Below, piece by piece: positions 11,482 through 22,689 of a stretch of DNA of 64,000 bases. The stretch covers positions 1,302,001 to 1,366,000 of the forward strand of contig MU839830.1 in assembly GCA_030411725.1 (NCBI GenBank), in the 5' to 3' direction. The first letter of the stretch is position 1, and every line of letters starts with the position of its first letter. The DNA comes from Echria macrotheca (lineage: Eukaryota > Ascomycota > Sordariomycetes > Sordariales > Schizotheciaceae). Position numbers and translations under genes: made by a program. The notes under the pieces were generated by a model, which had not been told where the DNA came from, ran no database searches, and saw nothing but the letters and a program-made list of their open reading frames with translations.

Positions 11482-13256
11482 ATGGCGTCGGCAATGGCGC
11501 CCAAGGCCGAACCGGGTACCGGGAACCGGGACGTCCTCCTCCCCCTCCACCACCTCATGCCACATGCCGGTGAAGCAGCAGCCACTACTGCTCAAGCAGA
11601 GACTAAATTCAAGCTCGACGCAGGCTGGAGACCTTGGAGGGTCGTGATAGGTTGTTTCTGTCTGAGCACGTCCATCTACGGACTTTTGAGCAGTATCGGA
11701 CTGTTCCAGACATACTGGCTCACACACCAGCTCGTTGGTTACACGGAGATCGAGGTATCATGGATCATATCCATGTTTGGCTTCCTGGACTGCTTCTTCG
11801 GAGGCCCGGCGGGCCTGCTCTTTGACCGTTTTGGACTGAGATGGCTCCTGCCCCTGTCCTGTGCCATCTACACGGCTTCCTTCATTGGCCTGGCCTTCTC
11901 GTCGACATATGGCCAGTTTATGGGCTGTCTCGTGGTTGCAGGTATCTCGGCAGGTACGTATACGGGGAGGCTTTGTTCACAACTTTTTTTTTTGTTTCTT
12001 GGGCACAAGGCAGTCAAGGTTCACAGCATACGCATACACTGACACATTGCAACACACGGTACCAAAGCAACCCCCACGACTATCGCTTTCTCCATCGTCA
12101 ACCAATGGTTCAGGTCCAAAGAAGGGATCGCTACCGGCTGTGTCACGTTGGGTGCGGCAGTGGGTGGTATTTTCTTCTCGCTGACGCTTCAGGCTCTGTT
12201 TGACGTCTTTTCTTGGCGAGATGCAGTCCTCGTCGTTTCTGGAATCATTGCGCTGCTCCTGTTGCTGGGAAACTTCCTCGTTGAGACGAACCTGCCTCGG
12301 GGCCCCACCATGGCTGTGCCGGACCTGCGCAAGGTGCAGCAGCTTTTTAGATGCTCCAGGTTCTGGTTAGCCAGCTATGCCGTCTTTGGTGAGTGTGGCC
12401 GAGACATTGTTTGGGTGGGAAAGCGGACCAGTCAGAAAAGCTGACGTGCCGGCTTTTTTGTTCTCCTGCAGCCTGGGAGCTAGTCTTGTTCGTCCAGTGG
12501 GGGACGATACCCTCGTATGCAGTATCCGTTGGTATGGGAAGCAGCCAATTCCATCTCATGATGTCGTACAACATGTGAGCCCCCTCCCCTGGGTGTGTCT
12601 TGAGTGGCAGATAGAGAGGGCAACTGACAAAGGACGGTGCATCTTGCAAGAGGGGCTATTATTGGCAGGACAATCCCTTTGTGGATCTCGGATCGCAAGC
12701 TTGGTCCCCTCAACACGGCGATTTTGATGAACATTTTCACCATTGCGGCCGTTCTCATCATCTGGCTTCCATTTGGGGCATCGTCGATCCAAGCCTTGTA
12801 TGTGGTAGTGGTGCTCTTGGGAGTCGGTACTGGAAGCTTTGTGCCCCTCGGAGGTACGCCCTTTGCTCCCCCTCAAAGACGCAAAGCGAACAGAGGATTG
12901 TTGCTGATGATTTGCTCCAAAAAGTTGCCTGTGTCAGCACACTCAGCGAGGCAGGAAATACGGGGACTTGGCTTGGCTCCGTCTACAGCGTCTCGGGTTT
13001 TGCGTAAGGTCCCGCGCCCGGGCTCTCTGTCTCGGGCAGCGTGCAGTCGGAGACAAAATAGGGATGTCACTAACAAGTCCGCCGCATATATAGGACGCTG
13101 ATCGGGAACCCAAGTACCGGGGCGATTCTAGCCAGGTACGGATCCCCAGGTCTTGTGGCATTTCTCACTGCCGTGCTCGTCTCGGCTGTAGCCAGTGCGA
13201 CTGTTCTCCGCTGGCTATGCCACGGGAGACGATGGATCATCAAGGACAAGATCTAA
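11482..13256 (+). CDS. MFS monocarboxylate-type (MCT/MCH-like) transporter (446 aa, 6 exons)
   Basis: A major facilitator of the fungal monocarboxylate-permease type, predicted to lie in the plasma membrane or an organelle membrane. Exons: 11482-11953, 12068-12388, 12472-12574, 12651-12853, 12925-13003, 13094-13256; the frame closes to 447 codons. After a short cytosolic N-terminus comes GWRPWRVVIGCFCLS (first helix), the loop-2 motif LLFDRFGLRWLLP, NQWFRSKEGIATG (typical of this family), and about 12 hydrophobic helices in total. The substrate cannot be read from sequence; monocarboxylate is a family label. Divergent from the lysine 2,3-aminomutase, which makes an amino-acid-derived substrate a reasonable guess. 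An in-frame ATG at 11356 would give a longer N-terminus; the inner ATG begins a conventional one. Confidence 0.85.
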
Positions 13257-16200
13257 GCATGGGCTTGGCGCGTTACTTCCTCATCAATGAAGTGCACCGT
13301 TGTGCCGTGGTTGGGCATCCTCGGGTTGCACAGCAGGGCTGCCGCCGCCGCCGCCGCTTCGCAGGCAACTTGCAGCAGGAAGGGGGGGAGGGGAAAGGGA
13401 GGGGGGGGGAAGGGGGTTGATCTCGAGATGGATCAACAAGATTTCTGGATGTGCGCTGTCTGGGTCCTGTAGCAGCAGCGTGGTTTTGCGGACGTTATTT
13501 GGCGTTTTACTTGGGTAGATTCTATATACCGGGCGCTTAACATCCGGGTAGGTCGAAGCCGGTGGGCAGCAGATGGCGAGATGGGGCTTGTTGACGTACA
13601 GATCTAGTGCTTGTGTTCCAGATCTCGGAGAATGGCGTCGCCTCGCTTGTTTTTCCATCTGTATCTCTCTCTCGGTGTGCGTACGCAGTACAAGGCCCGG
13701 GGTAAGCGATGGGAGCAGGGCAAGCAGGGAAAGCCCCCGAAGTTCTTCAGGTGGCGTCCGATGTGACACGGGAAGAAACCCAGAAGGCCGGATCTAGAGG
13801 GAGCATTAGGGTTGGTTGGTCGGGACCTGGGGTCTCGGCCCCGGCCCCCCTTTCCTGACGAGTGAGTAACTCACCGCAACTGCAAGGCATCTGGAACTCT
13901 TTCTGTCTCTCTCATTTGTCTCTGATTGTCATGCTGCCACGGGCGCAGGGTTTTTTTCTGCTGTAAGACGCGGGTACGGCATCTTCTGCGCCGACTTGAA
14001 TGTTTGCTTTTCAGAAGAGATGATAAAAGAGGCGAGATTGGCGATGGCAATGACGGGCGATACAAGCAGCAGCTTTGCTTTTCTTGAGGGGGAGATATCT
14101 TCCAGGAAGAGAAGAGGGGTTACCAGGTATTTCGCACGCAAGCCACTCACTCAACTGCACATGTCGTCACCTGCGAGGTGCCTTGTCTCTGTCGCTCTCC
14201 CTTAGACCTAGTGTACCTAGTGTAGTTAGAACTAGTTACTCTATCTAGGTACGTACTCGAGCTTTCAGTCCCCTCCCCTCCCCCCTGTGGTGGCTTGTTA
14301 GTTCGTCACGTTTTGTTTGGTGCGTTCCACGCTTTTTTTCGCAAGTGGTTTCGGGTCCTCGCAGCATTGCATGGTTATGTACTTCAAGGGTCTGTCTCTA
14401 AACTATAGTCTAGACCTAGGTAGGTAAGGCAGGGACCGGACTGCGGGTCTGACTTCCGCGGGCGCACGACGACGACGAAAGGTAAGCTGGGTCTCAGGCG
14501 TCTTTGCCTTACTCAGGGGGGAAAACTGGGACTTGGATGAGAGACACCCTTTTTTTTTCAAGTTGTTAGGATAGTAGGTATGTTTGTACGACCTAGAGGA
14601 GAGGGAGGGGGAGGGGAGGTTGACGCCCAAGATGGTAGGTAGGTATCCTGCTGTGGTTTTTTCTTTGGGGACTACCTACAGAATGAATACCTGGTAGGGA
14701 ATACTAGGAGTTGTTGTTGGTTTAAGGGGGAACAAAAATCTTTCTTTTTTTTCGTCAACCCGAAAGGAATAACCAGCCAGGTATGTACTTTGCTCAGTTT
14801 GGTGTTTTCTCCGTTCCGTAGAAAGCCTCTCTCTCTCACAAAAAAAATGACCGGCCAACCGGGGGTTGGTTATCCCGTGGTCTTGTTGTTGATTGCTAGT
14901 TAGAATAGGCATCATGCCCGCCGTCACCTACGTATCTCGCGGGAGATGCAAGCTGCGTGACTTGGGGATTGTGAGGGAACTGCAGGATACCTGGACACGT
15001 GCTGGGCTGTGATGAGATGTGATGGAACGCCTTCCGCCTTTCCGCCTTGCCGGGATGCTGGGACTGAAGGACCGAGGAGGAGTTGGGAGGTGCTCCTCCG
15101 GAGAACTTTCCGAAAATCTTCGGGGCGCGGGGCGCCGGGGCGCACGCGCGGGGCCGCGGGCTAGTACTGTATCTATTGAGTTGTTTGGTCTCCTCGGCGA
15201 TTTTTTGAGTGGACGAGTGGGTTAGGGGTCTACTGTATGGCGATGGCGTTTTGGTTAGTGGCTATTTAGTCGGCAGTAGATTCTTTTCTTTTTCTGCAAC
15301 TGCAAGTGACGACGACGGGGTTGGCTTGCTTGTTGGGTGTCTCTGTCTCTGCGTGATGGGCTTTTGCCTTGCCGGTCTCGGTTTTGTCATGATGTCGTTG
15401 GCTGGTGGTGAGTAATTCGGGTTGGTTTTGTTGACTTGGCGAAGTGGATGGACATGGGGAGGAGGAGGGATTATATTTGGCGTGGCCGTGGAGATGTTGA
15501 GCTTTCTGTGTCGACACTGGGATCGGGTTTCGGTACAATACATTCGCTCCCGATGTCGGCACTTCTCGTCTGTCTACATGACGTTAGATATAGCTGTCGT
15601 GTTTCTGGGGGTTGTATTCAAGTTGGCTGCGGTGGACATCAAGCAACGGGGGTTCGGATGAACTCAAGATAAGCTACTACTACTCCTCACAATGAAAATC
15701 GGCAGGTAGAGTCCGCTCCGCCCAGTTGGGGTTTATAGGTTCGGTAATGTTTCTGATTTGGAGGTGGCTTGTCGATAAGAGTCTGTACATTAGCGACGAG
15801 GTATCGAGATGATATCTCGCGCAGAGGGACCTGAAGAAGTGCAGGTAATGATGCTTGTTGTGTGGAAGAGAGGATGGCCCTCTGGCCCTGGCTAAATACA
15901 GGTGTTGTGGTCTGTGTGCTCCTTCCATCTTGCTGGGGGTGCTCTTTCCTGGCCCTACAGACCGCTTACCCTCTGTAAGGGGTAGGAGCCTTGCCTCTCT
16001 ACGAATTGAGACAAATACAATCAATATTTCGTGTTTCAACTCTAGAGAAGGACTGTGATTTCTAGTAAAGGAACGGGAATAGTGTAGGCAGTTCAGATAG
16101 GCAATCATTACTCAGCTCACTTGCTAATAGCAAGCTATTCCTATTCACCACACCATCATGAAATCAAAGGTCCAGTCTTTTTGATTAGTCTAGTGGTACA

Positions 16201-16628
16201 CTGCATTTGCCATGGGCGTCATATCTACATTATGTGGCCGCGAGAAGGGTATCATTTTCCCAACCTCACAGCTGTCCCTCCGTATTCACCTGTGATCGGG
16301 CCTCGTCGACATAATCCAGCTCGTTAGTAGTGTGGTTAGAAACCGCCGGATATGTCATGTCGTCGTATCATCTTGGGAACACAACAGCGGTTTTGCTGCT
16401 GCTGCTGACCACTATCGCTGCTTCAATCGCTGATAAGACGGTCAGAGATTAGTTGTCGTCGTCGTCGTCGTAGTAGTCGTTGGGCGAAGTAACTCCCGAG
16501 CCCCTGTTGTTGTTATGCCGGTTTAGCTTGGGTCGTTTTGCTAACAACAAAATCGACCAAGCATTCGCATTCGCATTCAACAACCAAAACTCGAAGCATC
16601 GCGGATTCAAACCACTTTCGACGCCAAC
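13257..16628. other. Long intergenic region, no supported gene
   Basis: About 3.4 kb without a recognisable gene. It has G-rich runs near 13380-13415, purine/pyrimidine-biased stretches and many CTAG/TACCTA motifs near 14205-14260 and 14400-14430. Open frames are short and of low complexity. The end near 16.4 kb contains CTG/CGT trinucleotide runs and lies downstream of RPB7. Confidence 0.5.
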
Positions 16629-17309
16629 TCACCCCTGGAGACATCTGGGAATTTCTTAGTCAAGACCACAAAAGGACAAAGACATCAGAGCTCGACATAC
16701 CCGAGGAAATCCCCGTTAATGCTTCCAATGGCCCACATCTCGCCAACCTCGGTTCTGAGGCCAATGATCTTGACTCGAAGGTGCGTCCCAGGCTCGATAA
16801 CCATGTCGGCGTGGTTCGTGAATTGCGGTGGGGTCGCATTAGCATCATACTTGATCTCGTCGGGCATCAACTATGGCACTGGTTAGCCGCCCAGCTTCTC
16901 CGTGGAATGGCTGAGGGGGTATCCCACATGGCCCGAGATGAACAGCCTGAGGGGCCCGGCTTGCGCGAAGAATCCGTGGGGGTTGATCGAATACGCCACG
17001 GCATCAACCTGCGGGGTGTCAGGATTCAACACGGTGAAGCGTTGGCGGCAGCAGACATACCACCTCCCCCTTGAACGGCCGCCAGACCACAGCTCGGTAG
17101 CCCACGGTAAACTCGGCCTGACCGCTGCCTGGCAGAATCCGACCCTCTGAGACGTCGAATGCGTCCATAACGGCGATGACATAGTAGTCCCCGGCCAGAT
17201 GACCCTCGACGTCCCACACCAGCTTGGCTGTCACGAGGTCGTGCATGTTGCGACCAAAATATGAAGGGTGCAGGAGCACGCGGCGCTCCATGCTGTGAAG
17301 GAAGAACAT
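16629..17309 (-). CDS. rpb7: RNA polymerase II subunit Rpb7 (171 aa, 4 exons)
   Basis: Rpb7 forms the Rpb4/Rpb7 stalk of RNA polymerase II and binds emerging RNA. Exons: 17309-17061, 17008-16928, 16870-16701, 16644-16629. The first exon begins MFFLHSMERRVLLHPSYFGR and runs through GSGQAEFTVGYRAVVWRPFK, the hallmark N-terminal RNP-like domain; exons 2-3 give the C-terminal OB/S1 domain with VDAVAYSINPHGFFAQAGPL, KYDANATPPQF and EVGEMWAIGSINGDFLG. The last exon is only 16 nt (completes Gly, then Cys-Leu-Gln-Gly-stop), chosen because acceptor TCCCAG follows a CTAAG branch site and the product is then 171 residues, the usual family length. The donor after exon 2 is GTGGGA, weaker than its neighbours. 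Confidence 0.95.
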
Positions 17310-18208
17310 TGTTGCGGTCGGTTATTCGATGAAAAGAAGATCTGGTGGTCGCTGCGGTTGTCGGTTGTCGCAGTCGTGACCGCCGTCGGGCGATAAAATC
17401 GTGAGATCGTGAAGGCAAGATGCGCGGTTGCGGGTGGGCGAAAGAGGAAGAAAGAAGTCGGTAGAATCGCGCGAGGGCGCACGTCCTCAGAGGACTGGCG
17501 CAATCGGGTAGGGCAGCGCTAGGCAAAAGCAGGGTTGGTATATCGTAAGCTAGTGCTGGACAGTTGATCGCGCCGTCGTTGCTGCAGATGTTGAAGCTTG
17601 CGTGCGAGAAAACACAAGCTTCGGCCTCACTAAAGTTTAATCAAGGCTGACGCTTCCGGACGAAACTGGCGTCAGGTGTGGCCCGTGCGTGGCTGCAGGA
17701 ACCGGACCCTTAACCCTGTAGAGTAAACGATGCTGCAGCTGTTTTTTTGTAGTGACCTGTTGTAAAGACTGGCAGTTTCATATGTCATCTCTATCTGATC
17801 TCGCTGGGTTCTATATATTTGTGGCATTATGCCATTATTCCATTATGCTCGTCCTCTTATCACCTCGATAGAACGTCTCTGCGAGTTGCGACGCAAAACG
17901 CCACTGTCATTCGCTGTTGCTGGCATAACACACCCCACCATCCCACCAGCGAGCGGCGTGTTTAAACTTTTAGCTCCCCGGTCAGAAGTGCCAGGGTCGT
18001 GTGACGCGCCGCGAATCGGCCAACCTCAGCAGAATCAACTGACAACGCATCAACCTCGTTACCGGACTTCCAAGTCGTCGACACTTGCAATAGCCTGAGA
18101 TCTTTCCGATCCGGGTCCCGCCTCCCTATCCTTTTCAACAACCTCCAACATCATTGCAACCGACGGGACCATCAACTCGTGTTCGGAAATAAGAAGCGAC
18201 TAGCCACT
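17310..18208. promoter_or_regulatory. Divergent promoter region between rpb7 and the Mpo1-like gene
   Basis: About 0.9 kb between two divergent start codons. No gene is seen. It must hold both 5' untranslated regions; no specific element is claimed. Confidence 0.5.
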
Positions 18209-18929
18209 ATGTCTCTGGATCTGGAAAAGCATCTCACCTTTGTAGGTGTCACAGCCCCGACAAGGCTGGGCGCCGCCCGGCACTTGTACATATGGACTTC
18301 CCGGGTGGCTGACTGACTGCTTTACAGTACGGGGCCTACCACCACAACACCGTGAATGTCGTGATTCACATGATGTGCGTGCCCCTTATCCTCTTCTCCG
18401 CCTTTGAGATCGTATGTGCCCCTTTTTGAAGAGTAAGCTACCAGAAATCCTAACTTGAGTGCAGGCCTCAACCTCTGGGCCGCTCTTCACCCTCCCATCC
18501 TGGCTCCAGATTCCCTACCTAGACCCAAATCTGGGCACCTTTGCTGCGCTGCTCTACGGTGCCTTGTACGTCCTCCTGGAGCCGGTAGCCGGGACAGCCC
18601 TGGCCCTGATCTGCCTGGGTGCGACGGCCACCGCAAACTACCTGCGCATACACAGCTCTGCGCCTGTCACCCAGATATCTATCGGCATCCACGTCGTCAG
18701 CTGGCTGCTGCAGTTTATCGGCCACGGCAAGTTTGAGGGGAGGGCACCGGCACTGCTCGACAACCTCTTCCAGGCCATATTTCTGGCTCCGCTCTTTGTC
18801 TGGCTCGAGTTCCTCTTTATGATCGGCTACCGAGCCGAGCTCAAGAAGCGCGTCGACAAGGCCGTCGAGGTGGAGATTGCCAAATTCCGCGCGCGCAAGG
18901 CAAAGCAGCAGGCCGACAAGAGTCAATGA
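18209..18929 (+). CDS. Mpo1-like (DUF962) 2-hydroxy fatty acid dioxygenase (193 aa, 3 exons)
   Basis: Yeast Mpo1 is an ER, Fe(II)-dependent dioxygenase that shortens 2-hydroxy fatty acids by one carbon in phytosphingosine breakdown. Exons: 18209-18241, 18328-18411, 18465-18929. The N-terminus carries the family signature YGAYHHNTVNVVIHMMCVP, with His residues that should bind iron; a second His cluster is in IGIHVVSWLLQFIGHGKFEGR. Four to five hydrophobic segments follow (ILFSAFEI, LGTFAALLYGALYVLLEP, ALALICLGATATANYL, IFLAPLFVWLEFLFMIGY). The C-terminus is a charged helix ending KAKQQADKSQ. Length matches fungal DUF962 proteins. Same strand as the Apq12-like gene, about 0.7 kb upstream of it. 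Confidence 0.88.
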
Positions 18930-19629
18930 GCGGACTTTGTGGGTCGCTTCCCGCCTTCGCTTTTGGTGGGAGCAAGCGGCGGGGGGCAGGGGGTCACCTC
19001 CTTTGAGGGCCGGACAAGCTGGGGACGGAAGGATGAAAGGGCGGGCCCAAGAATGTGCTGATGAAGTCGGGAGATGGGGTTGTTCCGGTCCAGAGGTTTT
19101 TATGGCAGCATTGCGAAAATCGGTTGGGGAGTTGATGGCTTTATCTACAATGCTGGGAGTTGACAAGTCGACTTTGTCTCCTGGCGGTCTTGACATAGGC
19201 AGTATTTTGTACATAACGTTTTAGAGGTTCCTTTCGTGGATGGCGGCCCAAGGAAGCAGACACAAACGGTTTCTTAACTCTCTATCCTACAACCATCACC
19301 ATTACCATGTTCCTGATGATCAGAAAAGGGGTACATAGAGGCTTAGAGCGGACAGGCACAGTAGAATACCAAAAAGACAATAGTAATCACATCTTACAAG
19401 ATATTTGCCTTGTATATCTCTTTGTTTTGTGGGCAGTTGTATAAAAGCCACCTTACATCTTTGCCTTGTTCCCCCCCATCCGAGCCATCAAATTGATGAA
19501 CGTCAGCTGCATCGACCCCACATCAAAGCTCTCTCCAAACACCAACACGCGCCACGACTCAATCATCATCGCGAAGAGGCACCCCCAAAAAGACCATTTT
19601 GACCGCCTGGCCAGCCTCAGGAGATAAAA
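18930..19629. other. Intergenic, no supported gene
   Basis: About 0.7 kb between two same-strand genes. Presumed 3' untranslated region of the Mpo1-like gene followed by the promoter of the next gene. I see no further feature. Confidence 0.5.
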
Positions 19630-20282
19630 ATGGATTTCACAGTGCAGTGGTCGCTCGGGCTATTAAAAGGTGAGCCCCATCCCCCATCCATCCATCCCCC
19701 CTCCATCCGTCCCCAAACCCGCGCCGCATCGCGTCAAGCTAACCACCGGCCTTGGGCAAAAAAAAAAAAGACCTCCTCCCATCCGAAACCCACGCATTCC
19801 TCTCAACCCACGTCGCCAACCCGTCCTCCCCGCTGCGCACGGTCACGGCAGCAATAACAAGCATGTTCTCGGCCCTCCTCAGCGGGCTCTACACGCTCCT
19901 CGCGCCGCTCCTCGACCGGCTCGCGCGCGCCCTCGCCACGGGTCCCGACGTGGTCGTCCTCGCCGTTTTTGTGGTGGTCGTCGTCCTCCTGATCCAGCTC
20001 GTCTTCTTCGTCCAGCGCATCATCGCCTTCTGGGTCCGGCTCGCCCTGCGCCTGGTCCTGTGGGCCGCCGTGGCCGTCGTGGTCGCTATCGTCTGGCAGC
20101 GCGGGCTCGAGAGGAGTTTTAATGATGGGATGTACCTCGCGAGTCGGGTGGCGGGCTTCTTTGTCGGCGCGGCCGAGTTCTTCGCGGCCGAGCTGGCGAG
20201 GTATAACGAGTTGGAGCGGATGAAGTCGCAGAGTCCGCCGAAGATGGGGCCAGGGGCAGGGGCGGGGCCACGTCGGTGGTGA
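19630..20282 (+). CDS. Apq12-like nuclear envelope/pore biogenesis membrane protein (183 aa, 2 exons)
   Basis: Exons: 19630-19669 and 19771-20282. The first exon encodes MDFTVQWSLGLLK, and the intron (donor AAAAG|GTGAGC, branch CTAAC, acceptor after a 13-A run) joins it to DLLPSETHAFLSTHVANP. The remainder has a membrane-embedded region: MFSALLSGLYTLLAPLLDRL, then two strong hydrophobic stretches (VVVLAVFVVVVVLLIQLVFF and LALRLVLWAAVAVVVAIVW), ending in a charged tail. This layout, length and the residues around the second helix resemble the Apq12 family (nuclear pore assembly, ER/nuclear envelope lipid homeostasis). The assignment is by resemblance remembered, not by search; any two-helix ER protein would look similar. 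Confidence 0.6.
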
Positions 20283-20608
20283 TGGGACAGATTAGGGATG
20301 GATTGGGTACACTTTTTACGGCGAACGAGATGGCGTACGGATATCGGTTATGACTTTTGGGAAAGGGGCGCGGGCTGACGGTCTGGCAGGCGTTCTAGGG
20401 ATCACCAGGGAAAGGGTTGGATCATGGCATTTTAACGGGCGAAGCAGGTCCCGGTTTATCTTTATCTCTTGTATGGAAGCAGCAGATACCAATCTAAATC
20501 TGCCTTGGTATACTCCGTAATCCCAACGCCTACGCTATGCAAATTCCCATACACCTTTTGTCATCTGGATGTTTGGCACCACTGGGTGCCTAGGTGGATA
20601 CATGTCCG
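20283..20608. other. Short convergent intergenic region
   Basis: Contains the 3' ends of the Apq12-like gene (plus) and GPN3 (minus). No other feature seen. Confidence 0.5.
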
Positions 20609-21584
20609 TTATTCTTCCGCTGGTTCCACCTCATCATCTGGAAGCTCTCTTGGTTCCTGGGCCTCATGATACTGTATGCAATCGTCGATGTAGCTCAGAA
20701 TCGCCTGGACACTGTCCTCGTCCGTACAGTCCAGCTTGAGATAGCTAACCATGCTGAAGCTCTCGATCAGCCCCGCAACAGCCGTGTTCAGGCGCTTAAA
20801 AGTTGCACCAGACATAACTGCGTCCTTATCCGTGGGATCAGAGCTTTGAGGGTTGATTTGTACCCCCGCCTTACGCAACGCCAAATCGACCGGGTCGTCG
20901 TCCAGCAGCGACTTGTCCGGCGTCGTAAAGCGCTTGAATTCCTTGTGCTTCATCTGCCCCTTGACGAGGTCCATCTTGCTGAGAATGTTGAGGTGGGGAA
21001 CCTCAAGCATGATCATGGCGCTCATGGCACTCAGCGTCCCTGCAAAGTACTTTGCCCGATCCACAACGAACGTCGACTCGAGCAGGTATGCCGCGCAGAG
21101 CCGCATGTCGAGGGCTCCCGGCTGCGTCAGAAACCTGACGAGCCTCGGAAGGATCGGAATGTGTGTGTAGAGTTCGATCTGGCCGGGCATATCGATGATG
21201 ACCAGGTACTCCTCGGTCAGCGACTCGAGGCCCTCGGTGAGCCAGTCGAGGTTCTCCATTAAGAACTCGAAGCAGTATATCAGACCCCCGTTGGGGCCCA
21301 GCTTCAGCTCGTCCATCACATCCTCGAGCGAGATTAGGTCCTTGATGTCGAGATCGGGCGCATGTTCAAACGTTTCGGCCGCCGGATCGAGGTTGACGTA
21401 GAAGGCCGACCGCCGGTTCAGCTGGAGATGCGTGATAAGAGACGCGCAGAATGTCGACTGTGGGGACGGGTATCGCGTCAGAAACACCCGCGGAACGCAA
21501 ATTAAACTGCCGAGAGAGCGAAGGAACAAGACTCGCCTTTCCGGCCCCCGCGGGGCCCATAACCATTACGCCGTACTTGCTCAT
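20609..21584 (-). CDS. gpn3: GPN-loop GTPase 3 (298 aa, 2 exons, GC-AG intron)
   Basis: GPN GTPases assemble RNA polymerase II and guide its nuclear import; GPN3 pairs with GPN1. Exons: 21584-21537 and 21457-20609. Exon 1 encodes MSKYGVMVMGPAGAGK and exon 2 resumes STFCASLITHL, so the Walker A P-loop GPAGAGKS(T) (residues 10-18) is split by the intron. The donor reads AAG|GCGAGT, a GC-AG intron of 79 nt; no GT nearby preserves the P-loop. Further motifs: VNLDPA, the signature Gly70-Pro71-Asn72 loop (GPNGGLIYC), the Walker B-like IIDMPGQIELYTH, and NILSKMDL for guanine specificity. The C-terminus is acidic (DDEVEPAEE). Confidence 0.93.
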
Positions 21585-22689
21585 GGCTTCCGTCGGTCGG
21601 GCTCCGATGCCGAGAGGAGGGGTAAGAGTCGGTCGCCGTTCGTGGTGCACTCACTGATGTTTTCCCGAGCTTGATTCGCAGACTCGAAAACGATAAGTTA
21701 CTGTTATCAACTCCCTATCAATCAGAAGATCCCCGCCACGGGTTCGAAAAAAAAGTAAAGAGGGGTTCAACTTTTTTTTTACCGATGACAGCGGCCCGCA
21801 ATAGCGGGGTCAAAGCAGGTCCCATTCAATGGCGCAAGTGCGGTGAAGACGCCGGCGGCGGGGCAAACCTATGGCGCAATTTGCCCAACAAGTACCAGCC
21901 CAAGGTAGCGGGTACTTGATGGATAGAAAGAATGACAGAAATCGGTGCTTTGATGGCGAACAAGGCGGCCTTCTTTCACAAAACAATTCAGACAAGTCGA
22001 ATACCTCGCTCGGGGTTTGAATAAGGCATTCAAAAAAGCTATTCTGAATCAACAGAACCCGACCAGCCCCTGGCTTGTGAGATCGCTCCAACCAACCGTC
22101 TGATCCTCATTTGAATATCCTGTGTGACGGGCCAGCGCCAAGTACCAGGGTACCTGGAGATCCCGAGTCCCAACCTCGCAGCGAAAAGTGGCCGACTCTC
22201 GGCCGTCTTTTCCACAAATTCCTCAAATACTCCCGCACCTCCGCAAACCCCCAAGGTCTTTCACTCCCTTCCGACTTCTTTCAAGCGTCTGTCGAAGTAG
22301 TGCAACGCCTGCTGACCCCTCGTCCTCCAGTTTCTGTCTCGTTGCTTTTTTGCTCCAGTTGTTTGCTCAGAACGGTGAGTCAATTCCCAGATCCTCCCCG
22401 CATCTCATCCCAACTCCTGTTCTTGGCTGGTCCTGTCGCACCCGCTCTAGTGGCCAGACCATTGGGCTCTGGAGCATATCTACCTGTCCTCGGAACTTTC
22501 CTTGCATTGGTGTATCCTGTTACATCCTTCCACAGTCGGTCTCGAGCGATTCTGACTGGTTTGGAAGGCGAGTCTCTGCCGACGTTCCACTGCCTGATCG
22601 AGAGACCCTTGGTAGACCGCCACTTCCCACCAGGAACGCATGTGGTTCTCGATGCTAATGCGCAACCCAGTGCCTTCTTTGCGGTAAAA
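21585..22689. promoter_or_regulatory. Divergent intergenic region; SAM synthetase leader
   Basis: Separates GPN3 (minus) and SAM synthetase (plus). From about 22.2 kb the plus strand is CT-rich, typical of a strong fungal promoter/leader. A probable 5' leader intron is listed separately. Confidence 0.5.
22375..22670 (+). promoter_or_regulatory. Probable 5' leader intron of SAM synthetase
   Basis: A canonical donor (AACG|GTGAGT) at 22375 and an acceptor (AACCCAG) ending at 22670, with a GCTAAT branch-like site at about 22654, define a 296-nt intron just before the start codon at 22690. Removing it takes out several upstream ATGs (for example near 22640 and 22652) that would otherwise precede the main start. 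This is inferred from splice signals only. Confidence 0.5.

Noticed and set aside
16538..17074. Plus-strand 178-codon frame overlapping rpb7
   Set aside because: It spans rpb7 introns and exons antisense and has no recognisable domain.
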